From CAZSMK01 sp964608095 (lineage in GTDB: Bacteria > Sumerlaeota > Sumerlaeia > MWCT01 > JAGHBZ01), in contig CAZSMK010000028.1 in the NCBI GenBank assembly GCA_964608095.1, forward strand, positions 1 through 34,967: a stretch of 34,967 bases of DNA. Reading direction: 5' to 3'. Position numbers and translations under genes: made by a program. Positions 1 through 8,662 of this stretch are shown in pieces. The notes beneath the pieces were generated by a model. It did not search any database. It saw only the letters and a program-made list of their open reading frames with translations, and was not told the origin of the DNA. Position 1 is the stretch's first letter, and every line of letters begins with the position of its first letter.

Positions 1-24
1 AAATCTGTAGCGCCTGAACCCGAG

Positions 25-1827
25 TCAGGTTCGTGACCTACCGAAATCGCCTGCCTGGATGTGCCAGAGCTCCGCATACGTCCCCTCCTGGGCAATAAGG
101 TCGTCGTGGTGACCTTCTTCCGTTATAGCGCCGTCTTTCATGACCAGAATCCGGTCGGCATGTCGAATCGTGGATAAGCGATGCGCGATAATAAGTGCAG
201 TCTTTCCCTTAGTCAGCTCCATCAGGTTCTCCTGTATCTCTCGTTCCGTCTCCGTATCGACCGAGCTGGTCGCCTCGTCCAGCACCATAATAGGCGCATC
301 CTTCAGGATACAGCGTGCGATACTCAACCGCTGCCGCTGACCACCGGAGAGTTTTATGCCTCGCTCGCCCACTATTGAATCGTACCCGTCTGGTTGCGTC
401 ATGATGAAATCGTGCAAGTGCGCCATCTCCGCGGCGTGCTGAATCGCTCTTCTATCCACTCCGTTCAAGCCGTATGCGATGTTCTCGGCAATGGTGCCGT
501 GAAAAAGGTATACGTCCTGGCTGACCAGACCGATATTTCTCCTGAGGTCGTTCAGGGAAAAGTCGCGTACATCGATTCCGTCAATGCGAACACTACCGCC
601 GGACGTATCATAGAGTCGTAGGAGCAATTTGATCATGGTGGATTTACCGACGCCGGTTGCACCGGCAAATCCAATAGTCTCGCCGGGCTCGATGCGGAAT
701 GAGAGTTGTTTAAGAACCGGCGTGCCGTTGGCATAATGAAAATCGACACGGTCGAATTCCACCTGTCCTCGAGCATGGGAGAGGCGCGCCGGCGACTGCG
801 GAGCGTTGATGCTCGTCGGTGTGTTCAGAAGCCCGAAGGTTCGCCGTGCACTCGCCCTGGCGCGCTCGTATTCATCCAGAGTGACACCGAGCCTCGTCAA
901 GGGCCACAGCATTCGTTGTATCATCATTGAAAAGAGCACCAGCTGCCCGATAGTTAAAATCCCCGTGTCGTTCAGTACCCAATAGCTACCGACGAGGAGC
1001 ACACCGCCGAACCCGAGCGCAATCGCCATTCGAATCAGCGGAACGTACACCGCGCTGTACCGAATCGCTCCAAAATTTGCATTGCGATAATCTTCCGACG
1101 CAGCCCTGACTCGTTCTGATTCGAACCCCTCAGCAGTGAAACTCTTGATAACCATAATTCCCGCAATATTATTTTCAAGACGGCTGCTCAACAGCCCTAC
1201 CGCCTCCCTCACTTTCTGGTATCGAGGCGAAATAATGCGTCGATAATACAGGCTTCCCCACAGCACAAGCGGTAAAGGCAGAATACCGAGCGCCGCCAGC
1301 TGCCACGAGGTAGTAAACAGCACGGTTCCCGCAAACACAAACAGCACCGCCAGCTGCAGAAGGTCGTTGAAGCCGGTATTGAGGAACCGTTCAAGCTGGT
1401 TCACGTCGTCGTTCAGCATCGCCATGGTCTCGCCCATGCGGTGGTTCTCGAAAAACTCGATTTCGCGCTGCTGAATCTGATTATAAGCATCGGTGCGGAG
1501 TTTGTGCTGGACTCGTTGAGCAAGGGACATAAACCCTCGCTGGTAAAGCCATTGGAACAAGCTTTCCAGACCGAAGATTACCACGCCCAACATGGCAAGG
1601 AACGCCGCAAGCGTCCAGGCGTCTTGCGTGCCGACCACCGCAGCGATCCATGACGGGGGATTTCGGCTCACTGAATCGATGACCCATCCCACAAGTATTG
1701 GCGGCATCAGATCCAGTACTTTATTCGTTATACTCGCCAAACTTGCCGATAAAAAGTGTGTCTTGTACGGAAGCAGATAATTGAACAACTGCTTCATCGG
1801 CTGTTCTGCAAAAATGATCTGTGACAT
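25..1827 (-). CDS. ABC exporter, fused permease and ATPase (MsbA/MdlB type)
   Basis: A 600-residue half-transporter that would work as a homodimer or heterodimer in the inner membrane, exporting a lipid, drug or peptide using ATP. Residues 1-340 form the six-helix transmembrane domain. The ATPase domain (about 355-595) is intact: Walker A GATGVGKST at 389-397, Q-loop Gln437, signature LSGGQ at 493-497, Walker B ending in Asp517-Glu518, and switch His549. Length and domain order are those of a normal type IV exporter. The start is ATG at 1827 with a weak purine-rich stretch upstream; a second Met at residue 11 is possible. The stop at 25-27 lies inside the window, so the gene is complete. It lies 40 bp downstream of the release-factor-like gene on the same strand and is probably cotranscribed with it. 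The substrate cannot be told from the sequence. Confidence 0.93.
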   Translation of the reverse strand: MSQIIFAEQPMKQLFNYLLPYKTHFLSASLASITNKVLDLMPPILVGWVIDSVSRNPPSWIAAVVGTQDAWTLAAFLAMLGVVIFGLESLFQWLYQRGFMSLAQRVQHKLRTDAYNQIQQREIEFFENHRMGETMAMLNDDVNQLERFLNTGFNDLLQLAVLFVFAGTVLFTTSWQLAALGILPLPLVLWGSLYYRRIISPRYQKVREAVGLLSSRLENNIAGIMVIKSFTAEGFESERVRAASEDYRNANFGAIRYSAVYVPLIRMAIALGFGGVLLVGSYWVLNDTGILTIGQLVLFSMMIQRMLWPLTRLGVTLDEYERARASARRTFGLLNTPTSINAPQSPARLSHARGQVEFDRVDFHYANGTPVLKQLSFRIEPGETIGFAGATGVGKSTMIKLLLRLYDTSGGSVRIDGIDVRDFSLNDLRRNIGLVSQDVYLFHGTIAENIAYGLNGVDRRAIQHAAEMAHLHDFIMTQPDGYDSIVGERGIKLSGGQRQRLSIARCILKDAPIMVLDEATSSVDTETEREIQENLMELTKGKTALIIAHRLSTIRHADRILVMKDGAITEEGHHDDLIAQEGTYAELWHIQAGDFGRSRT

Positions 1828-1867
1828 AGTGCTTCTTTCCGGTCTTCAAGATTTTCGACCTTCTGAT

Positions 1868-2221
1868 TTACTCATATTTTTTCCGGCTTCGCCGCCGGCG
1901 GCGCTGTTTTTGTTTGCGTTTTTTCTCCGCTTTCAACGCCCCGGGGCTTTTATTTCCCCACCGCTCCTGCTCGAGCAGTTCGCACAAGCGTTTCCGCGCA
2001 TAATAGCGGTTGAGCGCCTGTGAGCGCTCGCTCTGCATTTTCACTTCATGCCCTGACGGGATATGTTTGAGATACACGCACGTCGCGGTTTTGTTTACAT
2101 GCTGCCCGCCGGGTGCAGAGGAGCGAATAAAACGCTCCTCGAGCTCGTGCTCATGCAGTCCCAGCGCACGCATTCGTTCCTCGAGCTCTTTCTGTTTCTT
2201 TTCTGTTACCCCGAATTTCAT
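1868..2221 (-). CDS. GGQ-domain release-factor-like protein (ribosome rescue)
   Basis: A 117-residue stand-alone peptidyl-tRNA hydrolase domain of the RF-1 family. The catalytic GGQ is at 38-40 within SSAPGGQHVNKTATCV, followed by the usual VKMQSERSQALNR segment (about 60-72). The C-terminus (about 97-117) is a dense Lys/Arg tail. There is no codon-recognition domain, so it cannot be a normal RF1 or RF2. Family knowledge: small GGQ proteins with basic tails (ArfB/YaeJ, mitochondrial mtRF-R/C12orf65) release peptides from stalled ribosomes, the tail sitting in the empty mRNA channel. The core resembles the mtRF-R-like branch more than E. coli ArfB by eye. The ATG at 2221 has only a weak ribosome site. 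It precedes the ABC exporter by 40 bp; no functional link is apparent. Confidence 0.85.
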   Translation of the reverse strand: MKFGVTEKKQKELEERMRALGLHEHELEERFIRSSAPGGQHVNKTATCVYLKHIPSGHEVKMQSERSQALNRYYARKRLCELLEQERWGNKSPGALKAEKKRKQKQRRRRRSRKKYE

Positions 2222-2437
2222 CGTTCTTCGTACTATACATCAAATAATTATTATGAGTGAGAGGCAGGAATTTTCCCAAGGAAAAATAAAACCGGACTTT
2301 GTGGAGACGTGCGCAGCTTTCTGATAATTCATTGAGCATTGCGCCCTTGAAAATTCAAAGCACACCCTCAAGGAAACTGCATGTTTTATTCATTTGATGC
2401 AATGATTTTGTTTTTTTTAGCCTTTTAGATTTTCAAC

Positions 2438-5400
2438 CTATTGATATTCTTCAACAATAAGCGAATCGAGGTAGAGCCAGGAATTCGCGTCATCACGGGC
2501 ATCGAAGCTCATGATGTCGAAGGAAAAGACCACATACGCGTCATCGACTCCCGCTACATTGGGCTGGAAGATAACGTTGTACGGGGTAATACCGGTGGAT
2601 GACGGTCCCTGTCCCATGGTGCTGTTCACTAACCTATCCCATGCCTGCCACGAGCCTTTCTGGTTCACGCGCAGACGGAACTGCACCGCATCATCAGCGT
2701 TCGTCACACTGCTGCTCATCTCAAAGTGCGCGCGATACAGTTTAGCACCTTCAATCGCCACATCCGGGCTGTAAAGATATGCGAAGCAATAGGTAGAGCC
2801 GTTCGGGCTGAGTCCGAGTTTCCCCGCCGGCGCTGAGATGATGGGTTGATCGAACGGCGCTACCGCCCCGCCGTATTGCCAGCCTTCCCCTCCCGCATCA
2901 AACGTGTACTCAATGATATCCATCGAACTGGCAATGCCTGTCTCAACCACACTCAACTCATCAAGGTATAACCAGGACTGTGCGTCATTTGTGCCATCAA
3001 AGCTCATGATGTCGAAGTTGAGGACTATGACTGCATCATCGACTCCTGTTACGACCGGATCGAAGACGAGATCGTATACTTTCTCGCCTGCGGTAGACGG
3101 CGCCTGATCAAGGAAGCTGCTCACTATACGGTGCCATGCCTGCCAGCTTCCCTTCTGGTTCACGCGCAGGCGAAAATCTACCGATTCATCTGCAACGCTG
3201 CACGTGCTGCCGACCGTCCACCGGGCTCGATACACATGCCCATCTTCTATGGCGACATCAGGACTGTACCAGTAGGAGAACGCATTGGTTGAGCCCAGCG
3301 CGCATATTCCGAGCACGCCGTTCTGGCATGCCGTAATCGGCGTGTCATACCCCGGCACAGCTCCCATAAATCCCCAGCCTTCATCACCCGAATCAAAGGT
3401 ATAGTACGCAAGGGGTGGTTCTTCGGTAGTATACGTAACATACGCGGTCCAGACCTCGTTAGTAGGTGTTATGGTGCCCGGTGCCAGCCCCGCCGGAAAT
3501 TCGCCATACTCATGAGGCACAAAGAAACCGTCGCCGGTCGTGCCCTGTGTGTAGCTGGGCACGTTTCGCGCAGTGTTCACCTGCCAGGCAAGCCAGTATA
3601 TGCCGGGCGCCAGTTTTAGGCTCGAGGGTGTGCCGGAACTTATTGATGTAGTAATGAACGCATTGGTGGCGGTGTTTACAATCTCACCTGATTCCCAGAG
3701 CAGAGTCTTTGTTGCCCCTTCTTTGTAAAGTGCAAGCCGCACTGTTCCGTGGGCTGTATGTGAATAAAAGTTGACATTACTCACCTCACCCCACTCCGGC
3801 ATGGTGAACCGGGTGGCTTTGACATAGCCTTTCTGCGAAAGAGCAAGGCGCACGACCCGACCCGGACTGGTCCAGGTCCCGAACAAGGCATAGCCATCAT
3901 CGGCATCAATCACACCACTCCATAGACTATCCTCACCCGCGTCAAGGGTCATAGCACCCACGCGGCTGGGGAAAGCAGAACCTTCTCCCAGCGCCACTTT
4001 CACCACGCGACCCGGGGTGGTATCAGTTCCAAAATACGCATACCCCCCATCCGCATCCATTCCTGCACTCAAAAGCGTATTCTCGCCGGTATTCAACTCA
4101 ACGGCACCCACACGGGTGAGCGGATTAACTCCGGTACCTGTCTCTACCTTTACCACGCGGCCGGGATACGTGTCCGTGCCAAAATACGCATAGCCATCTG
4201 TGGTATCAATAACTGCGCTCCTTAGCTTATTTTCTCCCGTATTCAAGCTCAAGGCACTTACCCGGTAAGGCGGATTCGCTTCCGTACCCAGCGCAACCTT
4301 GACCACCTTCCCGGGAATGGTCTCGGTGCCGAAATAGGCAAATCCTGCCCCGGCATCGATCACGGCGCATTGGAGAAAATCCTCTCCCGGTTGAAATGTC
4401 GCGGCACCTACCCTGAACGGCGGATTGCTTCCCATGCCCATGCCGACCTTTATTACCCTGCCGGGCCCCGTATCCGTGCCGAAATACGCATAGCCTGCCG
4501 CGCGGTCAATTACGGCGCTCACAAGCCCGCTCTCCCCCGATTCCAGTGTCACCGCACCCACACGTGTAGGCAAGTCTGTTCCTGTTCCCAGCGCGACCTT
4601 TATCACCCGACCGGGGCTGGTATAGGTACCGAACAATGCATAGCCCGCTACAGGATCAATCACGGCACTATGAAGAAGTTCTTCGCCCGCATCCAGCGTC
4701 AAGGCACCCACCCGGCTGAGCGGATTCCCGCCTATGCTCGATGCGACTTTTACCACCTTACCGGGACTGGTACGCGTGCCGTAATAGGCATAGTCCCCGG
4801 TATCGTCAATGACGGCGCTTACGAGCGTATCCTCACCCGCTTCAAACTCAACAGAGCCCACCCGGCTGGGCGGCGTGACCGCCGGGCCAATTTTAAACTT
4901 CAATACAAAATTAAAACCTGGATTAGGATCTGCCGTGCCGAAATACGCGTAACCGGACAACGGATCAATTACCGCGCTATTCAACTCATATTCACCCCAA
5001 TTCGGCTCAACAGCGCCAACCAAGCTCGGTGAGGTATAGCCGTCTCCTAATGCTATCTTTATAACATAGGTAGGCAACCCTGTACCCGCGTTATTATTTC
5101 CAAAATACGCACATCCCGCTTCAGTATCTATAACGGCGCTGGCAAGATTCACCTCTGACGCATGAAGTGTGACAGCCCCTACCCGGCTTGGTGGAGTGTC
5201 GCCCTCACCCAACGAAACCTTTACCACCCGTCCGGGGCTGGTTTCCGTACCAAAATAGGCAAACCCCTCTGTGGTGTCTATCACGGCACAATTCAGATAG
5301 TTTTCACCTGTATTTAATGTCACAGAACCTACCCAGGCAGGTGGATTTGCACCCTGGCCAAGGGCGATTTTTACCACTTTGCCGGGTTTCGAATACGTAC

Positions 5401-8400
5401 CAAAATAGGCATAGCCGGCTGCGGGATCGATTACGGCGCTTCTTAGAGCCTTCTCTTCAACTTTCAGAGTAACGGCGCCCACCCTGGTGGGTAAATCCGC
5501 CCCCTCGCCCAGCGCAACCTTCACCACGCGACCTGGATTAGTATCTGTGCCGAACCAGGCGTAACCCGCCGCTGGATCAATCACTGCGCTAAAAAGCCTA
5601 TCTTCCCCTGTATTCAGGGTCACGGCGCCTATCCTTGTGGGCGGATTCGAGCCTTCGCCTAACGCAATCTTTACCACCCGGCCTGGCCACGAGTTTGTGC
5701 CAAAATAAGCATACCCTGCTCCGGGGTCAATCACCGCTGATCTAATCCAGGCCTCACTTTCATCCAGCGCCACAGCCCCCACCCTTGTGGGTAAATCTGA
5801 ACCTTCACCAAGCGCAACCTTCACTACCCGGGCGGGATCGTTATACGTGCCGAACCAGGCGTAGCCTGCTCCTGGATCTATTACCGCACACCACATGGCA
5901 ATTTCATCAGGGTTTAGTTCAACCCTTCCCACCCGAACCGGAAGAGAAGAAGCCGAACCAAGCGCGACCTTTACCACGCGTCCGGGACTGGTATCCGTAC
6001 CAAAATAGGCATAGCCCCAACCGGGATCGATCACCGCACTCGCGAGATTATCCTCACCTGCATTCAGCGTCACGGCTCCAACGCGGCGGGACATGTTAGC
6101 GCCTTCGCCGAGCGCCACCTTTACAACTCGGCCGGGACTGGTATATGTACTAAAATACGCATACCCCGCTGCAGAATCTATCACTGCATTGGCGAGATTA
6201 TTTTCTCCCGGATTCAGGGTCACGGCTCCCATACGGGTCGGCAGGTTGGTTCCTTCACCCAGCGCCACCTTCACCACACGCGCCGGACTCGTATATGTAC
6301 CAAAATAGGCATACCCCGCTGCAGAATCTATCACTGCATTCGCGAGATTATCCTCACCTGGATTCAGCGTCAAGGCTCCCACCCGGGTGGGCGGATTGGT
6401 TCCTGTGCCGAGTGTGACCTTTACCACATGACCCGGTGTGGTATCTGTACCAAACCAGGCAAAACCCGCATTTGCATCTATTACTGCACTCATGAGATTA
6501 TTTTCTCCCGTATTCAGTGTCACAGCTCCTGCACGGGTGGGCGGATTCTCTCCCTCGCCCAGTGCAATCTTTACAACGCGCCCTGGACTGGTATTTGTGC
6601 CGAAATAGGCATAGTCTGCTGAGGTATCTATTACTGCACAATTGAGATTATCCTCTCCCGTATCCAGCGTCACAGCACCCACACGGTCAGGTAGATTTGC
6701 ACCAATACCCAGCGATATCTTTACCACCCGACCGGGGCTGGTATCCGTGCCAAAATACGCGTAGCCAGCCGGGGCGTCAATTACCGCAGATCGAAGTGAC
6801 ATTTCTCCGGTGTTCAGGGTCAGCGCGCCTACACGTGTGGGTAAATCGGCGCCTTCACCCAGCGCGACTTTGAGTATCTTACCCGGATTTGTACCGCTGC
6901 CAAAATAGGCATATCCTCTTGAATGATCGACCACCGCGCTCATCAGATTATTCTCACTCGCATTCAGGGCTACGGCTCCCATACGAATGGGCGGGTCCAC
7001 TGTTTCTCCCAAAGCCACCTTGGTAACTCGACCAGGGCTGATATATGAACCAAACCAGGCATACCCTGCCCCAGTATCAATCACCCCGACGGCAAGATGG
7101 TTCTCTCCCGTATTCAGCTTAACCGCACCCACCCTCGTCGAGGGCTCCGCGCCGGGACCAAGGGCTATTTTTACAACACTGCCGGGACTATTATCCGTGC
7201 CGAAATAGGCATACCCCTCCCTCGTATCAATCACGCCGCTTAAAAGATAATCCTCTTCCGTGTTTAGAGGGGTAACGCTGACCCGATATGGTGGATTCGC
7301 GTCTTTTCCTAAGGCGACCTTTACCACTCGACCGGGGCTGGTCCCCGTGCCGAACCATGCGTAACCCCTTACGGGATCGATCACCGCACTCCTGAGATAC
7401 AATTCATTCGCTTTCAGCTCAACCGCACCCACACGGCTCGGTAGATTGGCGCCCACGCCCAGCGCGACCTTTATTACCTTCCCGGGGTTTGAATAGGGAT
7501 AGCTATCCGTGCCGAAATATACATAACCAGCTACAGGATCTATCACCGCGCTCGCGAGGTTATTCTCACCTTCATTAAGCGTGACCGCACCCACACGGCT
7601 GGGTGGATTCGCGCCTTCGCCTAACGCGACCTTTACCACCCTGCCGGGTGTGGTACCCGTGCCGAACCATGCGCAGCCCGCAGCCGGGTCAATCACCCCG
7701 CTCAAGAGCAAGTTCTCTCCTGGATTGAGTTCAACCGCACCTACGCGGCTGGGTAGGTTAGCTCCTTCACCTAATGCCACCTTCACCACACGACCCGGAG
7801 TGGTGAATGTGCCGAACCAGGCATAGCCCGCAGCAGGATCTATCACTGCTGTCACAAGGTTATCTTCTCCCGCATTAAGCGTTATAGCACCGACACGGGT
7901 GGGCGGAGCGTCGTTAGTCCCGAGTGCGATCTTCACGATCTTGCCCGGACTGGTTCTCGTGCCAAGATAGGCATAGCCTGCATCGGCATCGATTATGCCG
8001 CTCGCAAGCAAGGATTCATCCGCCAATACGGCTGAATCCAGCCGGCGGAGCCCACCGTTAGGATAATCGGTGCTGCCCGGAGTGTTGTTTCCTGCGATCG
8101 GGTCGCTGAAGCGCAGGCTGCAGTCCGTAAATGTCTGCCCTGTACGGTCGGTGACCGTGAGGGCAACCTGATAATGACCTTCGCTGAGCCCGCGCGCTTC
8201 CCATTCAGCCTGCCAGAGTCCCATGGTACCGTCAGCATTCACCCCGCCCAGGTTCATGGGTGCCGGCGTGAGCGAAAGTGTATCTATTGGTTTTGAATCT
8301 TTAATCCCTGAACGTGTAATCCTTGCCTCAACAAAAGCAACACCCTCTGTTGCTTTCACCACTGCTTGGATGGTCAGCTCTCCGCCGTTTTTCACCGACG

Positions 8401-8509
8401 GTGACGACAGGCTTGGAATCACATGGATTTTACCGTCGCCCGACCCGATAGGCTCGCCCGACCAGGCTAAGGCTGCTATGAGTACAAATAATATGAGTGC
8501 TTTTTTCAT
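2438..8509 (-). CDS. Giant secreted 28-unit propeller-repeat protein with paired C-terminal EGW modules
   Basis: A 2023-residue exported protein of unknown function. It starts at ATG 8509, with GGAGGG about 8 nt upstream. Residues 1-18 are a signal peptide (MKK plus a hydrophobic stretch). About 24-140 looks Ig-like. From residue 172 to about 1560 there are 28 units of 50 residues with core GYAYFGTxTSPGRVVKVALG; three units (4, 20, 21) carry small insertions. The segment just before unit 1 matches the tail of a unit, and unit 28 lacks that tail, so blades phased as tail+head are all complete. A ~135-residue beta domain (about 1562-1697; the 'TRFTMPEWGEV ... PGIYWLAWQ' type) follows, then two EGW modules. 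I recognise no catalytic motif or membrane anchor. A surface or matrix role (adhesin, binding scaffold) is inference. The 722-aa gene lies upstream on the same strand, 153 bp away. Confidence 0.9.
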   Translation of the reverse strand: MKKALILFVLIAALAWSGEPIGSGDGKIHVIPSLSSPSVKNGGELTIQAVVKATEGVAFVEARITRSGIKDSKPIDTLSLTPAPMNLGGVNADGTMGLWQAEWEARGLSEGHYQVALTVTDRTGQTFTDCSLRFSDPIAGNNTPGSTDYPNGGLRRLDSAVLADESLLASGIIDADAGYAYLGTRTSPGKIVKIALGTNDAPPTRVGAITLNAGEDNLVTAVIDPAAGYAWFGTFTTPGRVVKVALGEGANLPSRVGAVELNPGENLLLSGVIDPAAGCAWFGTGTTPGRVVKVALGEGANPPSRVGAVTLNEGENNLASAVIDPVAGYVYFGTDSYPYSNPGKVIKVALGVGANLPSRVGAVELKANELYLRSAVIDPVRGYAWFGTGTSPGRVVKVALGKDANPPYRVSVTPLNTEEDYLLSGVIDTREGYAYFGTDNSPGSVVKIALGPGAEPSTRVGAVKLNTGENHLAVGVIDTGAGYAWFGSYISPGRVTKVALGETVDPPIRMGAVALNASENNLMSAVVDHSRGYAYFGSGTNPGKILKVALGEGADLPTRVGALTLNTGEMSLRSAVIDAPAGYAYFGTDTSPGRVVKISLGIGANLPDRVGAVTLDTGEDNLNCAVIDTSADYAYFGTNTSPGRVVKIALGEGENPPTRAGAVTLNTGENNLMSAVIDANAGFAWFGTDTTPGHVVKVTLGTGTNPPTRVGALTLNPGEDNLANAVIDSAAGYAYFGTYTSPARVVKVALGEGTNLPTRMGAVTLNPGENNLANAVIDSAAGYAYFSTYTSPGRVVKVALGEGANMSRRVGAVTLNAGEDNLASAVIDPGWGYAYFGTDTSPGRVVKVALGSASSLPVRVGRVELNPDEIAMWCAVIDPGAGYAWFGTYNDPARVVKVALGEGSDLPTRVGAVALDESEAWIRSAVIDPGAGYAYFGTNSWPGRVVKIALGEGSNPPTRIGAVTLNTGEDRLFSAVIDPAAGYAWFGTDTNPGRVVKVALGEGADLPTRVGAVTLKVEEKALRSAVIDPAAGYAYFGTYSKPGKVVKIALGQGANPPAWVGSVTLNTGENYLNCAVIDTTEGFAYFGTETSPGRVVKVSLGEGDTPPSRVGAVTLHASEVNLASAVIDTEAGCAYFGNNNAGTGLPTYVIKIALGDGYTSPSLVGAVEPNWGEYELNSAVIDPLSGYAYFGTADPNPGFNFVLKFKIGPAVTPPSRVGSVEFEAGEDTLVSAVIDDTGDYAYYGTRTSPGKVVKVASSIGGNPLSRVGALTLDAGEELLHSAVIDPVAGYALFGTYTSPGRVIKVALGTGTDLPTRVGAVTLESGESGLVSAVIDRAAGYAYFGTDTGPGRVIKVGMGMGSNPPFRVGAATFQPGEDFLQCAVIDAGAGFAYFGTETIPGKVVKVALGTEANPPYRVSALSLNTGENKLRSAVIDTTDGYAYFGTDTYPGRVVKVETGTGVNPLTRVGAVELNTGENTLLSAGMDADGGYAYFGTDTTPGRVVKVALGEGSAFPSRVGAMTLDAGEDSLWSGVIDADDGYALFGTWTSPGRVVRLALSQKGYVKATRFTMPEWGEVSNVNFYSHTAHGTVRLALYKEGATKTLLWESGEIVNTATNAFITTSISSGTPSSLKLAPGIYWLAWQVNTARNVPSYTQGTTGDGFFVPHEYGEFPAGLAPGTITPTNEVWTAYVTYTTEEPPLAYYTFDSGDEGWGFMGAVPGYDTPITACQNGVLGICALGSTNAFSYWYSPDVAIEDGHVYRARWTVGSTCSVADESVDFRLRVNQKGSWQAWHRIVSSFLDQAPSTAGEKVYDLVFDPVVTGVDDAVIVLNFDIMSFDGTNDAQSWLYLDELSVVETGIASSMDIIEYTFDAGGEGWQYGGAVAPFDQPIISAPAGKLGLSPNGSTYCFAYLYSPDVAIEGAKLYRAHFEMSSSVTNADDAVQFRLRVNQKGSWQAWDRLVNSTMGQGPSSTGITPYNVIFQPNVAGVDDAYVVFSFDIMSFDARDDANSWLYLDSLIVEEYQ
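2447..2922 (-). other. EGW module, copy 2 (C-terminal end of the giant repeat protein)
   Basis: A second ~155-residue module, from EYTFDAGGEGW to SWLYLDSLIVEE, ending three residues or so before the stop. Its DNA is nearly the same as the last module of the neighbouring 722-aa protein gene and clearly different from copy 1 beside it, so it was exchanged between genes more recently than it arose by tandem duplication. Confidence 0.8.
2466..2906. repeat. Long direct repeat, copy A (about 94% identical to 8700-9140)
   Basis: 441 bp aligned without any gap to 8700-9140 at a constant offset of 6234. By reading the two line by line I counted 28 differences. It encodes most of the last EGW module of the 2023-aa protein. 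Confidence 0.92.
2943..3414 (-). other. EGW module, copy 1 of the giant repeat protein
   Basis: A ~155-residue module beginning YYTFDSGDEGW and ending near SWLYLDELSVVE. It shows the family landmarks: EGW, G-x-V-P-x-(F/Y)-D-x-P, SYWYSPDV, FRLRVNQKGSWQAW, FDIMSF and a final SW-L. The predicted character is an all-beta jelly-roll (inference from alternating hydrophobics and Trp/Tyr content). It is followed directly by copy 2. Confidence 0.8.
3827..7996 (-). repeat. 28 tandem 150-bp (50-aa) repeats inside the giant protein gene
   Basis: The coding sequence has a 150-bp period. The amino acid consensus runs V-I-D-P-x-A-G-Y-A-Y-F-G-T, then S-P-G-R-V-V-K-V-A-L-G, then a variable P-P-x-R-V-G-A-V-x-L-N-x-G-E-x-x-L-x-S-A. 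I counted 28 units, three with 3-4 residue insertions. Divergence is uneven: units 12 and 13 (roughly 6080-6365) are close to identical over long DNA stretches, which points to recent unit duplication or conversion, while units 20-21 are the most degenerate. The pattern resembles beta-propeller blades in general, but I cannot assign it to a named propeller family with certainty. Confidence 0.9.
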
Positions 8510-8541
8510 GGTACTACCCTCCGTCTTTTTCTCTGTTCCTG

Positions 8542-8547
8542 ATTATA
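8542..8547 (-). promoter_or_regulatory. Possible -10 box for the giant repeat gene
   Basis: TATAAT on the minus strand, 32 bp ahead of the ATG at 8509 and upstream of its GGAGGG ribosome site. No good -35 box is visible at the right distance, so this is a weak candidate. It would allow expression separate from the upstream 722-aa gene. Confidence 0.25.
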
Positions 8548-8576
8548 ATCTTTCTAATAAATACACACCCCGTCTG

Positions 8577-8593
8577 CCCGATGAAGCATCGGG
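8577..8593. other. Perfect stem-loop between the two EGW-module genes
   Basis: Arms CCCGATG and CATCGGG are separated by AAG. A second short palindrome, CCTCTC-TC-GAGAGG, lies at about 8599-8612. Both fall in the 153-bp spacer, 50-85 bp after the stop of the 722-aa gene. No T-tract follows on the minus strand, so a classical terminator is not supported; RNA processing or partial termination remains possible. Confidence 0.45.
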
Positions 8594-8662
8594 AAGCCAC
8601 CTCTCTCGAGAGGATATCACACGCACGTACTCTGTGATAATCTGCGGATAACAATTCAATAT

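Noticed and set aside
2340..2437. TGCAT/ATGCA hairpin with a T-run downstream of the giant gene
   Set aside because: The stem is only five bases and the T-run is on the plus strand, whereas the gene ends on the minus strand.
4370..5032. Long open frame on the plus strand opposite the repeat array (and several similar ones)
   Set aside because: It is a periodic shadow of the 150-bp repeats; it has no ribosome site and no family resemblance.
8577..8593. CCCGATG stem-loop as a rho-independent terminator
   Set aside because: The stem is good but no T-run follows in the direction of transcription.
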